A stretch of 64,000 bases of DNA from Hirundichthys speculiger (taxonomy: Eukaryota; Chordata; Actinopteri; Beloniformes; Exocoetidae), in assembly GCA_018398805.1 (NCBI GenBank), contig JAGFBZ010000012.1:960001-1024000 (forward strand), in the 5' to 3' direction. This document shows, piece by piece, positions 9,173-19,965 of this stretch (its first letter is position 1; every line of letters begins with the position of its first letter). The translations under genes were made by a program, and so were the position numbers. Under the pieces are notes generated by a model, which worked only from the letters and a program-made list of their open reading frames with translations, searched no databases and had not been told where the DNA came from.

Positions 9173-10718
9173 CCACAGAGACCATTTCACCCTTTTCCAA
9201 CTGAGATCCAGTCTGCTAAGTCTCATCCTGTCTGTATTCAAACAGCATCATCTTTCTCCACCTCTGAGACCTCCTCTGCCTCCCCCTCCACTCTGTCTGT
9301 CTCCTGCAATCAGGTCAAAAAACAACTTGAGAAACTGAACCAGAACAAGGCTGCAGGTCCAGACGGTGTCTGTCCCAGAGTTCTCAAGACCTGCTCATTG
9401 CAACTCTGTCCGATTCTCCAGCACCTCTTCAACACCAGTTTGAGACAGAGAACAGTTCCTGTGCTGTGGAAAACATCCTGCCTTGTTCCAGTGTCTAAAA
9501 AACCACAACCAGCTGAACCTAATGATTACAGACCAGTTGCCCTGACATCTCACATCATGAAAGTCCTGGAGAGACTCTTACTGGCTCACCTCAACAAGCA
9601 GGTCAGCACCTTTCAGGACCCATTACAGTTTGCATATCGTAATGGGTTTGGGGTTGAAGACGCCATCATCTACCTGCTTCACAGAGCCCACTCTCATCCG
9701 GACCAATCAGGCAGCACTTTGAGGGTCATGTTCTTTGATTTCCCAAGTGCTTTTAATACAATTCAGCCTGCGTTGTTATGTGAGAAGCTCCATAAGTTAC
9801 AGGTGGATTCCTCCACAACCTCCTGGATTTATGACTACCTCACAAACAGACCACAGTTTGTGAGACTGAAAGGTTGTGTGTCTGAGATGGAGGTCAGCAG
9901 CATTGGAGCACCACAAGGAACTGTTCTCTCACCATTTCTCTTCACGCTCTACACCTCTGACTTCCAGTCCAACTCTGAGTCCTGTCATCTGCAGAAATAC
10001 TCTGATGACTCTGCAGTTGTTGATGTATCAGCAACGGACAGGAAGCAGAGTACAAAGAACTGGTCTGTCAGTTTGTGAAATGGTGCAGTAACAATCATCT
10101 CGTATTAAATACCAGCAAAACTAAGGAGATGATTGTCGACTTCAGGAGGAGCAAGAATCAACACAGCAGTGTTTCCATCCTGGAGAAAGGAGGTGGAGGT
10201 GGTGGAGGAATACAAGAACCTTGGAGTTCAGCTTGACAACAGACTGGAGTGGAAATGCAACACAGAATACATCTACAAGAAAGGTCAGAGCAGACTCTAC
10301 TTTTTAAGAAAGTTGAGATCTTTTAATGTCTGCACCAAGATGTTGCACATGTTCTATAGGTCTGTTGTTGAAAGTACAATCAGCTTTGCAGCCATCTGCT
10401 GGGGCAGCAGCATCAGAACCAGAGACCTGGAGAAAATCAACAAACTGATCAAGAAAGCTGGATCTGTGCTGGGTGTAACTCTGGAGCCGTTGGAGCCGAT
10501 TGTACAAAAAAGAATGCTGCACAAGCTGATGAAGATGATGGAGGACTCTTCACACCCTCTCCATGAAGATGATGGAGGACTCTTCACACCCTCTCCATGA
10601 CACAGTGATCAAACAACAGAGTGTGTTCAGTGAGAGGCTTCTTCTGGTCCGTTTGAAGACAGAAAGATACAGAAGATCATTCCTGCCAGCAGCCATCAGC
10701 CTCCACAACAAGACTTAA
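9173..10718 (+). pseudogene. L2-type reverse transcriptase relic
   Basis: An almost continuous RT. KKQLEKLNQNKAAGPDGV opens the fingers. NDYRPVALTSHIMKVLER and QFAYRNGFGVEDA are RT motifs 1-2. FFDFPSAFN carries the first catalytic Asp region, GAPQGTVLSPFLF is motif 4/B, and YSDDSAVV is the catalytic DD box. The frame shifts near 10040 and again near 10190, then covers EYKNLGVQLDNRLEW, CWGSS and KAGSVLGV. A 34-bp tandem duplication (10534-10601) shifts it a third time. The normal end, RSFLPAAISLHN, follows in another frame to a TAA near 10717. All catalytic motifs remain, so only a few indels separate it from an intact RT domain. Confidence 0.88.
10534..10601. repeat. 34-bp tandem duplication in LINE ORF
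   Basis: Two identical units beginning GAAGATGATGGAGGACTCTT. Because 34 is not a multiple of 3 it shifts the RT frame and creates the stop after FTPSP. Confidence 0.92.
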
Positions 10719-10882
10719 CACCTATTATTATTATTATTATTATTATTAATATTATTATTGCTGTCGTTGTTTGTTATTTATTTAAAAAAAAAAAAGAAAA
10801 AAAAAAAAGAGCCCTAATACTACAGTATTGAATTTCCCTTTATGGGATAAATAAAGTATTTTTCATTTCATTATTCTCTGTG

Positions 10883-11035
10883 CACTCACCAGCAACTTCA
10901 TCAGGTGTTCAATTGTTCACGCTAATCGCTAATCAGCCAATCACATGGTGGCAGCTCAGTGGATTTAGGCATGTGGACGCGGTGAAGACGACCTGCTGAA
11001 GTTCAAAGCAGGAATCAGAACGACAAAGAAAGGGG
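10883..11035 (+). mobile_element. Tc1-like transposon 5' end fragment
   Basis: Starts CACTCACCAGCAACTTCATC, a decayed terminal repeat of a common fish Tc1-like family. It continues through the 5' UTR-like block containing AATCAGCCAATCACATG and GACGACCTGCTGAAGTTC up to the expected start of the transposase. The coding region is missing. Recognition is by resemblance only. Confidence 0.6.
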
Positions 11036-12100
11036 AATGAAGTGTTTTCTTTGCCGTTTTCTGTCGAGGAACAAAGAACTGGTTATTGGTGGTTCTGAGC
11101 CAACTGTGGCACCACTTTGGTGGAAAAGGCCCATCAGAGCAGCTCTGCCAGGAACCCTTTCCTCCTCAAAGTGTCTCTGAGAGAGCAGAGATGGGTTCTC
11201 CTTAATGAAAGGGTTAAAACTCTTGTAACCGCTGGCCAAATTTTCTCTGATTAAGTTACTCTGTGTTTTAATGCTCTTGATGCTGCCAAAGCAGAACCAA
11301 GCCAATACTGAATATAAACAATTTAACATTTTTTGTCCAACCCCTGCATTTCCTCGTCTGAATCTTCCTGTGGGACCACACCACTGCTGTCGGGGGACTT
11401 CCTGAGCTTTCACCCAGCTAAAAGGTGCTGTTGCTAAGTGATGACGCTGCGGCTCTGGAAGCGTCTCCTCCCCGCCGGTCGCTCGGCTACCCGGGCCAAC
11501 ACCAAAACCAAAGCGCGCCCGAGGACTCTTCAAACACGCCCATTCTTCACTTTCAGCGGCGTTTCCTGCTCCCGCCTCCAGAAGCTCCGGGGGCCCTTTG
11601 GTGGGCTTTCAGCTGCAGACACTGTCGTCCTCGTGTAGACCTGCTCCGACAGAGCAGCAGCTTTGTCTGCTGCGTCAGGAGGAAGAAAAGTGACCTGGTG
11701 TCTGTGGAAGTGCTCTGGCAGCCGACGGACCTCATACGGGGTTTTTATGCTCGGAGGACGACTGGACGCTGAGACGGAGAGTCCACACTGAGCCCACACA
11801 AACAACCTTTAAACGTCCCCTTTGTTTCGGCATGAACGACTCCGACTCCGGCCTTTGTGTTCCCGCCGTACTGCTTCCTGTCTGTTGGTTTTAAGTGTCA
11901 CATTAGGAAGAAGGTGTCGGGCGGCCCGCAGAGGACGGTCATTGTCGGGAGAACGGCAGCTCTGGTGGCCCGGACCGCAAACTGCATCTCCGCAGACGGC
12001 GGTAAACCCCCAGCCGGTCCGTGGCCCGACACCTCTGACCTCCGACCAGAGAGGAGGAAGCTGCTCCGATCCTCTTCAGCATTTAATTTTAATGAACCAT
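11036..12100. other. GC-rich unassigned stretch
   Basis: CpG-containing sequence with many overlapping frames at 11425-12196 on both strands, none with a domain I recognise. The base composition differs from the A/T-rich transposons around it. It could be a CpG-island remnant or exon neighbourhood, but no splice-supported gene could be built. Confidence 0.35.
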
Positions 12101-12103
12101 AAC

Positions 12104-12725
12104 TTCGGTTCATTGAGGTTTTTGGATATTCACTTCTGCAAAGCTCTCCTAAAGTCCCACTGTTGCATTTCAATCAGGTTGAGGTCTGGACTTTGACTGG
12201 ATCATTTACTCATTTCTGTTTCAGCTAATCTGATGTAGATCTGCTGCTGTGTTTGGGATCATTTCCTGTCACATGACCTAGCTTTAGTCATCAGATGGAT
12301 GACCTCACGTTTGTCTCTAAAACACTCTGGTATACAGAGGAGTTCATGGTCCAAACAAGGACCGCCAATGTGTCCAGGTCCTGTGGCTGCACAACAACCC
12401 AGATCATCACGCCTCCACCACCGTGCTTGACAGTGGGTATGAGGTGTTTCTGCTCTGGTTTTCTCCAAACATCGTTCTGGACATTGAGGCCAAACAACTC
12501 CACTTTGTTCCAAAGAACTTTGCTCCAGGGGTTTTGTGGGTCGTTCAGATGCAGTTTTGTGGACCCGTAAACCTGTGAAAGTGCTTTTTTATATATACAG
12601 AAAAGTCTTTCTCCAGGAAATCCTTCCAAGTAAACTCTACTTGTTCAGAGTTCCTCTGCTTGTGCTGTCATGGACTTTAACATTTAACACAGAGAGACCA
12701 GGACCAGACGAGTCGGTAACAGTCG
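12104..12725 (-). mobile_element. Tc1-like transposon fragment
   Basis: Minus-strand piece of the Tc1-like family also present at 38290-39097. Shared landmarks on the plus strand are CTGCTGTGTTTGGGATCAT and TTCAGATGCAGTTTTG. The transposase portion is the central catalytic region. Terminal repeats are missing or decayed. Confidence 0.8.
12291..12629 (-). pseudogene. Tc1 transposase fragment
   Basis: 112-codon open frame. It contains LHLNDPQNPWSKVLW followed by NKVELFG (the usual first catalytic Asp of WTDET is changed), [24 protein letters not shown] and MNSSVYQSVLE, all in Tc1 order. The second Asp and the Glu of DD34E are outside the fragment or lost. A relic, not functional. Confidence 0.85.
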
Positions 12726-13084
12726 TTTAGCTTCGCTGCCAGTCAAGTAGAAACAGCCCTTGATTTGCGTCTTTTTTTTAAACGGCTTTTAACTCCCTCC
12801 ACTGCTACAGCTCCAGATGTGGTTTCATTGGACAGAGGATGCTGTTTTTCTGCCTGGCAGCCTGACTTTAAAGGGTCTATCCAACATGTTTGACATGCGA
12901 GTACGATGCGCCCTCGGCCAGCCCAACAAACTCTTCTTCTTCGCGTGAACGTGCGGTGGTAGATGCTACGATCATCGCTCACCTTAACTAAAATAAACAC
13001 AAACGTGGTTTTACAAGACTTAACAGCAGGCTTGCATTTATTTAACAGAAAGCCAAAGAAGAGAAGCTAAAGTTGGAGAAATAC
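12726..13084. other. Unassigned sequence
   Basis: No element ends, tandem repeats or domains seen. Confidence 0.35.
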
Positions 13085-13412
13085 GGTCTTTCCTGGTAAT
13101 CCTGATCTGTTACTAGACCTACTGAAAAACTGGGTAGGGCTTTCTGGCACTGCATTGAATTGGTTTATGTCCTATCTAAAAGACAGAGACTACTTTGTGT
13201 CTATAGGTAACTATAAATCTGAGCAAACTAAAATAACTTGTGGAGTTCCTCAAGGCTCCATCTTGGGGCCACTGCTGTTCCCACTTGCTCAAATTATTTC
13301 CTCCTGTTTTAATGTACTTTTTAATGCTCTGTAATGCTTCATATGTTTTATGTAAAGTACCTTGAATTGTCTTGTACACAAAATGTGCTACAAATAAACT
13401 TGCCTTGCCTTA
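13085..13412 (+). mobile_element. Internally deleted L2-type LINE
   Basis: Plus strand. RT piece DPDLLLDLLKNWVGLSGTAL then CGVPQGSILGPLLF stops abruptly near 13282. It is followed directly by a LINE 3' UTR block ending GTGCTACAAATAAACTTGCC. RT motifs C to the C-terminus are deleted. The RT scrap frame is open (about 13090-13280). Confidence 0.78.
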
Positions 13413-13414
13413 CT

Positions 13415-14064
13415 GGAGCATCCTGGTTCAGCCGGAGACGCCTCAGAGTCATTTCATCCCCCAACCCTCCTTCTGGGGAAGAACTGCAGAAGTCCAAGTT
13501 TGAAGAAGTAACAAACGCAGCACGACTGCCCGTCTGGACCTGAAACCGGGAGTTTCTCAGCTCTGAATCCTTCTGTCGTCATGCAGGCCGACCTCAGACA
13601 AGCACCGGGCCTCAGATCCTTGGAGAGGCGGAGCAGCGAAGCAGTTCGACCCTGCAGTCTGCTGGAAAAAAAAACATCTATTTTCTCCAATTATTTTCCC
13701 GCTCTTCCAAATGTGACAAACGTGACATCGCGGGATTAAAAAAATATGGTTGAACTGAAAAATTAAAGCCTCGGCTCTCAAACGAAGCCTGGAAATCAGA
13801 AAATGCATCATTCATGTCTTAATGGCTTATTGATCAAAAATAGTGGTTTGAACGGGAGTCGGTGAGCATTTTTCAGTCCCTTGGAGACGGAAGCTGGTGT
13901 TGAGATTTCCTCTGGTTCACATGGACTGATTTCAGTGGAACAGAAGGTTCGAATTCATGCAAAAATGAACAGAATCACTTCTAATACAACATTTGAGAAA
14001 TATTGTAACTTTTATTTACATGAAGTGTAAAGTGTGCAAATGATTCTCGGCCTGATACCGGAGG
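13415..14064. other. Unassigned sequence
   Basis: No supported feature before the hAT target site at 14065. Confidence 0.35.
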
Positions 14065-15574
14065 GTTAACGCTAGGGGTGTGAATCTTTCACTCACAAAA
14101 CGATCCGATTCAAATCTTGATTCACAGGCTACGATCCGATTCAGGGACGATTCATAAAAAATATTAAACGATTCGATTCGGTTCGCTTCAGTTCGATTCA
14201 ATAGAAATTGACAATTTAACCCCAACTACTTATTTTGCTTTATTACTGAGAAGAAAAAGAGAAACACAAATTTAATTTCAAAATAGTATTCTTTTGTTTA
14301 TTTAATGTCCAAGAGACAGTCCACCAGGCCTACTGAACATAAATTCAGACAACATTAACTTAAGCCTTTACAATATACCTGGGGGGATAATTGACATTAC
14401 ATAATGAAACACAAAACTCTCAATCTGGTGTTCCTCACTTCACAGGTTTGCAAAACTCTGCTCATACTTAAAATCCAATTCTTACTTTCCCTCAACAGAA
14501 AATAAAAGATAAAAATGGCACAAAGTTTAATTATTCCTGCTAATGTGAGAATACACTGAGCATAAGGCTGAGGTTAAATATCAAAATTAAGAGCAGTTGT
14601 TATGAAACAATTAAGTTCTCTATTAAAGGCAAAAATTCAGAATGACTAGTGATTCAGTCACTGGTGAACTTCAACAGTAAAACATAACTGACAACAAGAT
14701 ACATGGATCCAAAACTTTAGTAAGCAGTTATAGAAAATAGCATGTTAAATTCAACATGTCTTTTTGATGCCTGTAACTCTGAACATTAGCTTTTCTTAAA
14801 TTTTTTTTTAATCACAAAAAGCTCTAAACCTGAATAACTAATACTTCAGGCATGAAAATCCCTCACCTTTCAGCGAAATTTGCCATTTTGAAGTCAAAAA
14901 GGGTGACCTACGTGAATTGTGTAGATCCGAGGAGTTTTCTATTTTGAGAGGGGAGGGGGTGTTGGAGTCAGGAGATTTTTTTAAAAATTTAATTATCATA
15001 TAATTGCCCTAATAAGCAAACTGAGCACTTCAAAACCGTCCCTTTAAATGACACTTGGACGGTCAGTAAATCCTGTCCAGAACCAGTCAGGCGAGATTGT
15101 TCCATTATTCCAGGCAGACCAACGTTCTTCATTCATGTGTACTGGGAGGTTTCATTGCTAAACGGGACAAGTAGCAGGACCTAGTGATGTCCACGCCGGG
15201 GACGAGGCAGACGAGCGTACGTTCACATTTCCTACCTACATTTACCAGTGGTGAGAAGCACTGTATATTTCATCCTCGTTGTCTGACATGTTGCTAGCTG
15301 CTCTCTCAGCTACGTAGCTGACATCACGACTCTTACAGGTACAACGTCAACACTGGAGTCTCGTGAGAGTTCACGCGCCCGTTGGCACAACAATGGCAAG
15401 TCTGGGTCGCTGGACCTCAGGAAAACCGATTTGCGGCTGTAAATATGGGACATCAGACCGTTCGTAGTGCATTTTTACCAATCCAGTTCTCCATTGACCG
15501 ATGCACTCGGATCTCATACGTCACAGACCGATAACTGATTCAAATCGGTTTATCTTTACACCCCTAGTTAACGC
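14065..15574. mobile_element. hAT non-autonomous element, 1494 bp
   Basis: Element 14073-15566 with ends TAGGGGTGTGAAT and TTTACACCCCTA and a perfect target duplication GTTAACGC at 14065-14072 and 15567-15574. Subterminal ATTCGATTCGGTTCG repeats resemble transposase binding arrays. No transposase frame exists inside. The unmutated duplication suggests a relatively young insertion. Confidence 0.93.
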
Positions 15575-15607
15575 TATTTCTGGAATCAGGCCCTCAGATG
15601 TTCATAA

Positions 15608-16312
15608 TCAGCTCATAATCAGACAAAACCTGTGCTTCCAGACTGGAACGGCCTTAAAGCGCTTAATTGGAATATAATTGCTTACTCTCTCTTTAAAATG
15701 CGCTGAGACGGCTGCAGCACAGCTCAGTCGCAGGTTTGACTCCCAGCCCATGACCCCTCTCTGCATATCTGCCCCAGATTCACAGCAAATGAAGGCCACC
15801 AGTGCCCCTCCCCCCTCGAACAAAAAGGTGCATTGAGATGACTTTTGTTGTGAACTGACGCCTGCAGACAGTGTTTCATTATTTCTGTCTGATGAGCTGA
15901 AGTGACACCGTTCTGCAGCCGTAATCTTTAAATTCCCTGTTTTTTTCATTATTTCAGAGAGCGGAGCGCAGCAGATCGAGCTCTGATTGGACCAAAGCGC
16001 AGCGGCTCTATAATGAGCCGAGGCGGCTGCGGCCCCGTCTGCGGTAATGAGACTCGGGCTCACAAAGACGGCGGATGCGGAGCTCGACGAGGTCGGCGAG
16101 GTTGGGGGGGTCGAGAGGTCATCGATAACGCCGGCGTGTCCAGACGACGTTATCGCCTCGCCTCTGACACAAAGGTCGACCTTGAAGGCTGAAACCTTCG
16201 GAGATCCTCGTTCTTGAGCTCCAGCAGCCGCAGATCTGCCTGTGAAGAGCGTCTGAAACAACACGCTGCATAAAAACATGAAGACTTCCCGCCGCGGAGC
16301 AGAATAGGACAT
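15608..16312 (-). CDS. Unassigned 234-codon open frame
   Basis: The longest frame in the window not explained by a transposon or tandem repeat. The N-terminus has MFLCSVLFQTLF, a hydrophobic stretch about 10 residues in that could pass as a signal anchor. The middle is Ser/Ala/Thr-rich and contains TPPTSPTSSSSASAV. No domain, conserved Cys pattern or splice context was seen. It overlaps a SINE-like piece near 15705-15820, which argues against a genuine coding exon across its whole length. Probably a chance frame in GC-rich DNA. Confidence 0.15.
   Translation of the reverse strand: MSYSAPRREVFMFLCSVLFQTLFTGRSAAAGAQERGSPKVSAFKVDLCVRGEAITSSGHAGVIDDLSTPPTSPTSSSSASAVFVSPSLITADGAAAASAHYRAAALWSNQSSICCAPLSEIMKKTGNLKITAAERCHFSSSDRNNETLSAGVSSQQKSSQCTFLFEGGGALVAFICCESGADMQRGVMGWESNLRLSCAAAVSAHFKERVSNYIPIKRFKAVPVWKHRFCLIMS
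15705..15822 (+). mobile_element. tRNA-derived SINE-like fragment
   Basis: Contains CGCAGGTTTGACTCCCAG, a decayed RNA polymerase III box B, followed by a GACCC...CTCTCTGCATATCTGCCC block and AATGAAGGCCACCAGTGCC. The same order occurs at 48735-48850. Box A is not clear. Confidence 0.5.
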
Positions 16313-16393
16313 ATTTTATTGATAATCTTTACAGCAAGTCTTCTCCTGGGGAAATTTACAGGCTGTTCTTGAGCTCTAACTCCCCTTTTCTCC
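15823..16393. other. CpG-containing unassigned stretch
   Basis: GC-rich at 15950-16260, unlike neighbouring A/T-rich elements. No element ends. It may be single-copy host DNA. Confidence 0.35.
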
Positions 16394-16401
16394 ACGTGCA
16401 G

Positions 16402-16754
16402 TAGGGGTGAGTATCGGCAAGGACCTCGCAATATGATATGTATCATGAAATTGGGTCACAATTCAATATTATCGTGATATATCATAATATATCACGATAT
16501 ATTGCGATATTCTATCCAGTTAATATCAAAATTAAAAGCAGAGATGAAAAATCAAGTTGCTGTATATATTCATCAGATGATATTGATCATTCAGAGGACA
16601 AATTGAGTCAAAACTATTTGCTTCAAAACAACCTATTTATTGTTTATTATTAGTGTTTTTGAAAAAAATCGATAATAGAAGCTGAAAAATCGATATTATA
16701 TTGGGCGGCCGAAAATCACGATATATTGCCAAATTGATTTTTTTCACACCCCTA
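16402..16754 (-). mobile_element. hAT MITE, TAGGGGTG family, copy 2
   Basis: 353 bp, inverted relative to copy 1. Ends TAGGGGTGAGTATCGG and TTTTCACACCCCTA. Target duplication ACGTGCAG (16394-16401) and ACATGCAG (16755-16762), 7 of 8. Confidence 0.93.
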
Positions 16755-17404
16755 ACATGCAGTCAGACGCACCAACGTCGCCCCTCCCCCCACTGCTTCC
16801 ACAGGATTAAAGGTTCTGCTAATCATGAACTGATGAGCAGCAGGTGTGCAGATGTTTTGCCGGTGAGATCAGGTGCCACATGACGGTTTCAGAACGAGGA
16901 AACAGCTGGATGGTTAATTAGATTAAAACGGTTCAGGAAGAAGCTCCACCAGGTAGACGAGGACGTTTCTGCTGTTGGTTTGACTCGACTGGCGCACAGA
17001 GAACGCCCAGGGCTATAATAGTTTTGGATTTTCCATTAGTTTTAGTTTTTATTTAGTTTTTCCAAATTCAGTTAGTTTTAATTCCTTTTTAGAGCAGTTT
17101 TGCTAGTTTTTATTCATTTTTGTTTTGAAATACTTAGTTTTAGTTTAGTTTTTATTCGTTTTATTTTGTAAATTAGGGTTGTAATTTTGGTTGGAGTGAA
17201 GCACTGAACTTTTTGAAGGCTATCGAATCACATAGTCGTGTTTACATTCTGGTCTCAATAAACATATTTATCAATGTGTCTTCCCTATTGTGGTGTTCCT
17301 GCGTATTTACTGACCAGCAGCTATCTGGTCTCCATGAAAACAGTCCATTATAGTTGTTGTTTTCTCCCGTTCCTTCCCAACGCTGACTGGCCTGCAGCTG
17401 TAGC

Positions 17405-17630
17405 TTCTCTTTCCAGGGGGCTAGCTTAGGCTAGCTTATCCAGGTAGTCTCGGTTAGCCTTCTTTCCAGGGGGGTAACTTAGGCTAGCTTATCCAGGTAG
17501 TCTTGGTTAGCCTTCTTTCCAGGGGGGTAGCTTAGGCTAGCTTATCCAGCTAGTCTTGGTTAGCCTAAGCTTCTCTTTCCAGGGGGCTAGCTTAGGCTAG
17601 CTTATCCAGCTAGTCTTGGTTAGCCTTCTT
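17405..17630. repeat. Internal minisatellite, 4 units
   Basis: Four units of 53-59 bp with core CTTAGGCTAGCTTATCCAG, the reverse complement of the array in copy A. Confidence 0.9.
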
Positions 17631-17811
17631 GTGTGAGTTTTTCAAATGGACTTTCAGATTTGTGGGTTTTTTTCTCCTTGAGAAGTATTCCACACATTGT
17701 ATCACCTGCTTCTACAACAAGGCACTTATTTTTATCGTTAACACAGTCATAGTCAAAGAAATCCCAAATAGGACTGAGACGCTTTCTCCCAACTTTTACC
17801 GCAGCCATCAC
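17620..17811 (-). pseudogene. BED-like finger frame in hAT copy B
   Basis: 63 codons. It reads through the site of the 2-bp loss (intact CVNDKNK) but an extra T in a T run changes the end to KKTHKSESPFEK. The final His ligands seen in copy C are therefore lost. No remaining transposase. Confidence 0.75.
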
Positions 17812-18117
17812 TGATGATCACTTTAGTTTTTTTTTTTGTTTTTTTTTTTTGCGGTTGTTGTTGTATGGCGGAGCAAAGTTAAAAGATTTCAAACGTTTAT
17901 AAGGGGAAAAAAATTACAAACATGAAATTGAAGGACGTTCTTGAAATTATTATAGTTAATTTTAGTTTGTTTTATAAACACATAATACAGTTTCAGTCAG
18001 TTATCCTTTTTTTAAAAACTCGTTTTTATTTTATTTCAGTTAATGAAAATGTTTGTTCAATTCTAGTTTTCGTTATTTCGTTTGTCTTCATTAACGATAA
18101 TAACCTTGGAGAACGCC

Positions 18118-18680
18118 ACAGGTTATAACGCAGCACTGATGTGTATGACGTGTTCGTTCACATCGTCCGCCTCCAAAGCGTCGCCCGACGCAACACAGCC
18201 GAGCCCTGGTCACGTTAATCTCTGAAGCCACTGGCGAGAGTCGGAGAAAAGAGCAGCGAACGTCTCTGACGCCGCAACTCAGCCGACGAGCTGCAGCGCT
18301 GAATGTCCCAGGATGCACCATTACTGCAAAGCGGCAGGCCACTTCAGAGAGCTGCAGAGGGATTACCCACCAGAGTCAAAGAGGACAGATCAGTGTTTAC
18401 TGACGACTGGTTCTTCGTGAATCATTGACGAGCGCCGCTCGTCCAAGTGTCTGTCTCACTTTAATCTGTGTCTTGGTGTTTTCTCTCTGTGTTCCTGTCA
18501 TGTCTCAGTTTGAGGCGTTGTTGGTTTCTCATGTTTCAGTTTCTGAGACTGTTGTCTTCGTGTTGCTCTTTCTGCCCAGTTTGTGTGAAATATTTGTGTT
18601 CCCTCCTGATCACATGACACAGATCGGAAGGACAGTCTGCAGAAGAAGAACTGGACCAACCCTCGTGATGTCACCCTAAA
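18118..18680. other. Unassigned sequence
   Basis: CpG-containing at 18150-18310, then ordinary. No element ends or domain-bearing frames. Confidence 0.35.
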
Positions 18681-18767
18681 GCGGGGGTCACGCAACAGCG
18701 GACTCCGGTCCGCATCCGGACCGGGAGATGTTCTATCCGGACCCATGACCAATGCAAAAAATCAATA

Positions 18768-19435
18768 CAGTGATCCCTTGGCACTTCGGAGTTTTAGTTA
18801 TTCGTGGATTTTTTCAGAAATATATAATATAATTTAAAAAAAATTTAAAAATCGTGGAAACATCACAGGATGTTGTGCGCGTTCTCTCACAGTGAAGAAA
18901 TGCTGTGAGCCAGCCTGGCCCCTTTAAGAAGGTGGCCTTATGGGTAGTGGTGTGGCCTTATGGGTAATATAGTGTGTATGTGTTGTGGGATGGCAGAATA
19001 AAAACGGGGTTAGATGAAAAGTGTAGTGAGCATCAACAGCAGCCCAGCGTGTATAGATTTACATTCTCTGTTAACCGACAGGAGCCCAACAATACAACCT
19101 GTGTGATGTTACAAGTTCCTGCAGTGACAGAATAAAGTGCTCGATCCATGCAGAGAAAACCAGACTGTTTCTTTTGTTGTTGTTAGCGTGTTAGCCGCTA
19201 ATTACGAGCCCAAAATAGCACAATACCCACGGTTTCTTTACTACGGTTCAGAGACCAGAGGCTGTGAAGGTAACAGAAAGACCACAGTTGAGCCTTTGTC
19301 TTGTTTCGCTGCAGTGCCTCGCTACTTTTTTGCAGTTTTTAAACACGCTATTGAGCCTCCGGCTCCAGTTCGTGGATTTTGATTTAAGCGGGGGGGCGCC
19401 GGCCCCCATTAACCACAAAAAATAAGGGATCACTG
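18768..19435. mobile_element. Tigger/mariner-like MITE
   Basis: 668 bp. Ends CAGTGATCCCTTGG and AAGGGATCACTG, inverted over the first 12 bp. TA precedes the left end, while TC follows the right, one base from the expected TA. It contains TTCGTGGATTTT on both inner sides. The terminus resembles fish pogo/Tigger MITEs. No transposase. Confidence 0.85.
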
Positions 19436-19789
19436 TCGTGTCATTTTCACAGAGCGGTTTTGAACGACTGTGGATATTTACAGCGGGCGCTGCTACTACA
19501 GTTAATACGGTAAGCTAGCTGGTAGTCAGAGACGTAGCCTGGAAACGCATGTTTGTTGTTGGAAACGGAGCCACTCATGGCCGAAGTCCCTCTCTGACAT
19601 CGCATCAACTAGAATACAGTGGCCACATGCAAATTCTCCGTGCAAATCATGATTATATTCCCAGAATTCATTGCAACCCCCAAACCAAACCACACTTACA
19701 TTATTCCCAGCATACCCAAAATCAGTCACACAAGCACAAACTCTAGCACAGCGCAGGAAGAAACCAAAGTAGATACCACGGAGACATCG

Positions 19790-19965
19790 TGACTTGCTCG
19801 AAAAAGAGAAAGGTAGACACTAAAACCGTTGTTTTAAAGACGAATGGACAGCAAAATATATGTTTATATTATATGGCCTGTCTGCCTCATAAACTCTGAG
19901 ACCGTGGCATTTATTAAAAGTGGAAATGTGAAACGCCACTTTGAGATGAAACACAGTACTTTTTA
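19790..19965 (+). pseudogene. hAT transposase BED-finger relic
   Basis: Starts at a decayed initiation site (GTGACTTGCTCG) encoding SKKRKVDTK. A frame lower down gives PVCLINSETVAFIKSGNVKRHFEMKHSTF in pieces: the CxxC has become CLIN, while both His ligands remain. Frameshifts separate the parts. The rest of the transposase is deleted. The family resembles GTF2IRD2/ZBED-type hATs. Confidence 0.75.

Larger units (their letters stand above)
9173..10870 (+). mobile_element. L2/CR1-type LINE, 5'-truncated
   Basis: Plus-strand LINE containing an RT relic, an (ATT)n tract at 10725-10755 and a 3' end reading GAATTTCCCTTTATGGG then ATAAATAAAG, characteristic of L2-type fish LINEs. The endonuclease is absent. 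The 5' boundary coincides with the hAT target site at 9165-9172. Confidence 0.85.
17008..18108 (-). mobile_element. BED-type hAT family, copy B
   Basis: 1101 bp, minus orientation, ends CAGGGCTATAATAG and AATAACCTTG. Target duplication AGAACGCC at 17000-17007 and 18110-18117; the match is 9 bp, GAGAACGCC, if one more base is counted. It carries the BED-finger frame on the minus strand and four units of the internal minisatellite at 17405-17630. Confidence 0.92.

Noticed and set aside
11425..12196. Overlapping frames as a host exon cluster
   Set aside because: Frames are open on both strands through high GC content, with no conserved motif or consistent splice signals.
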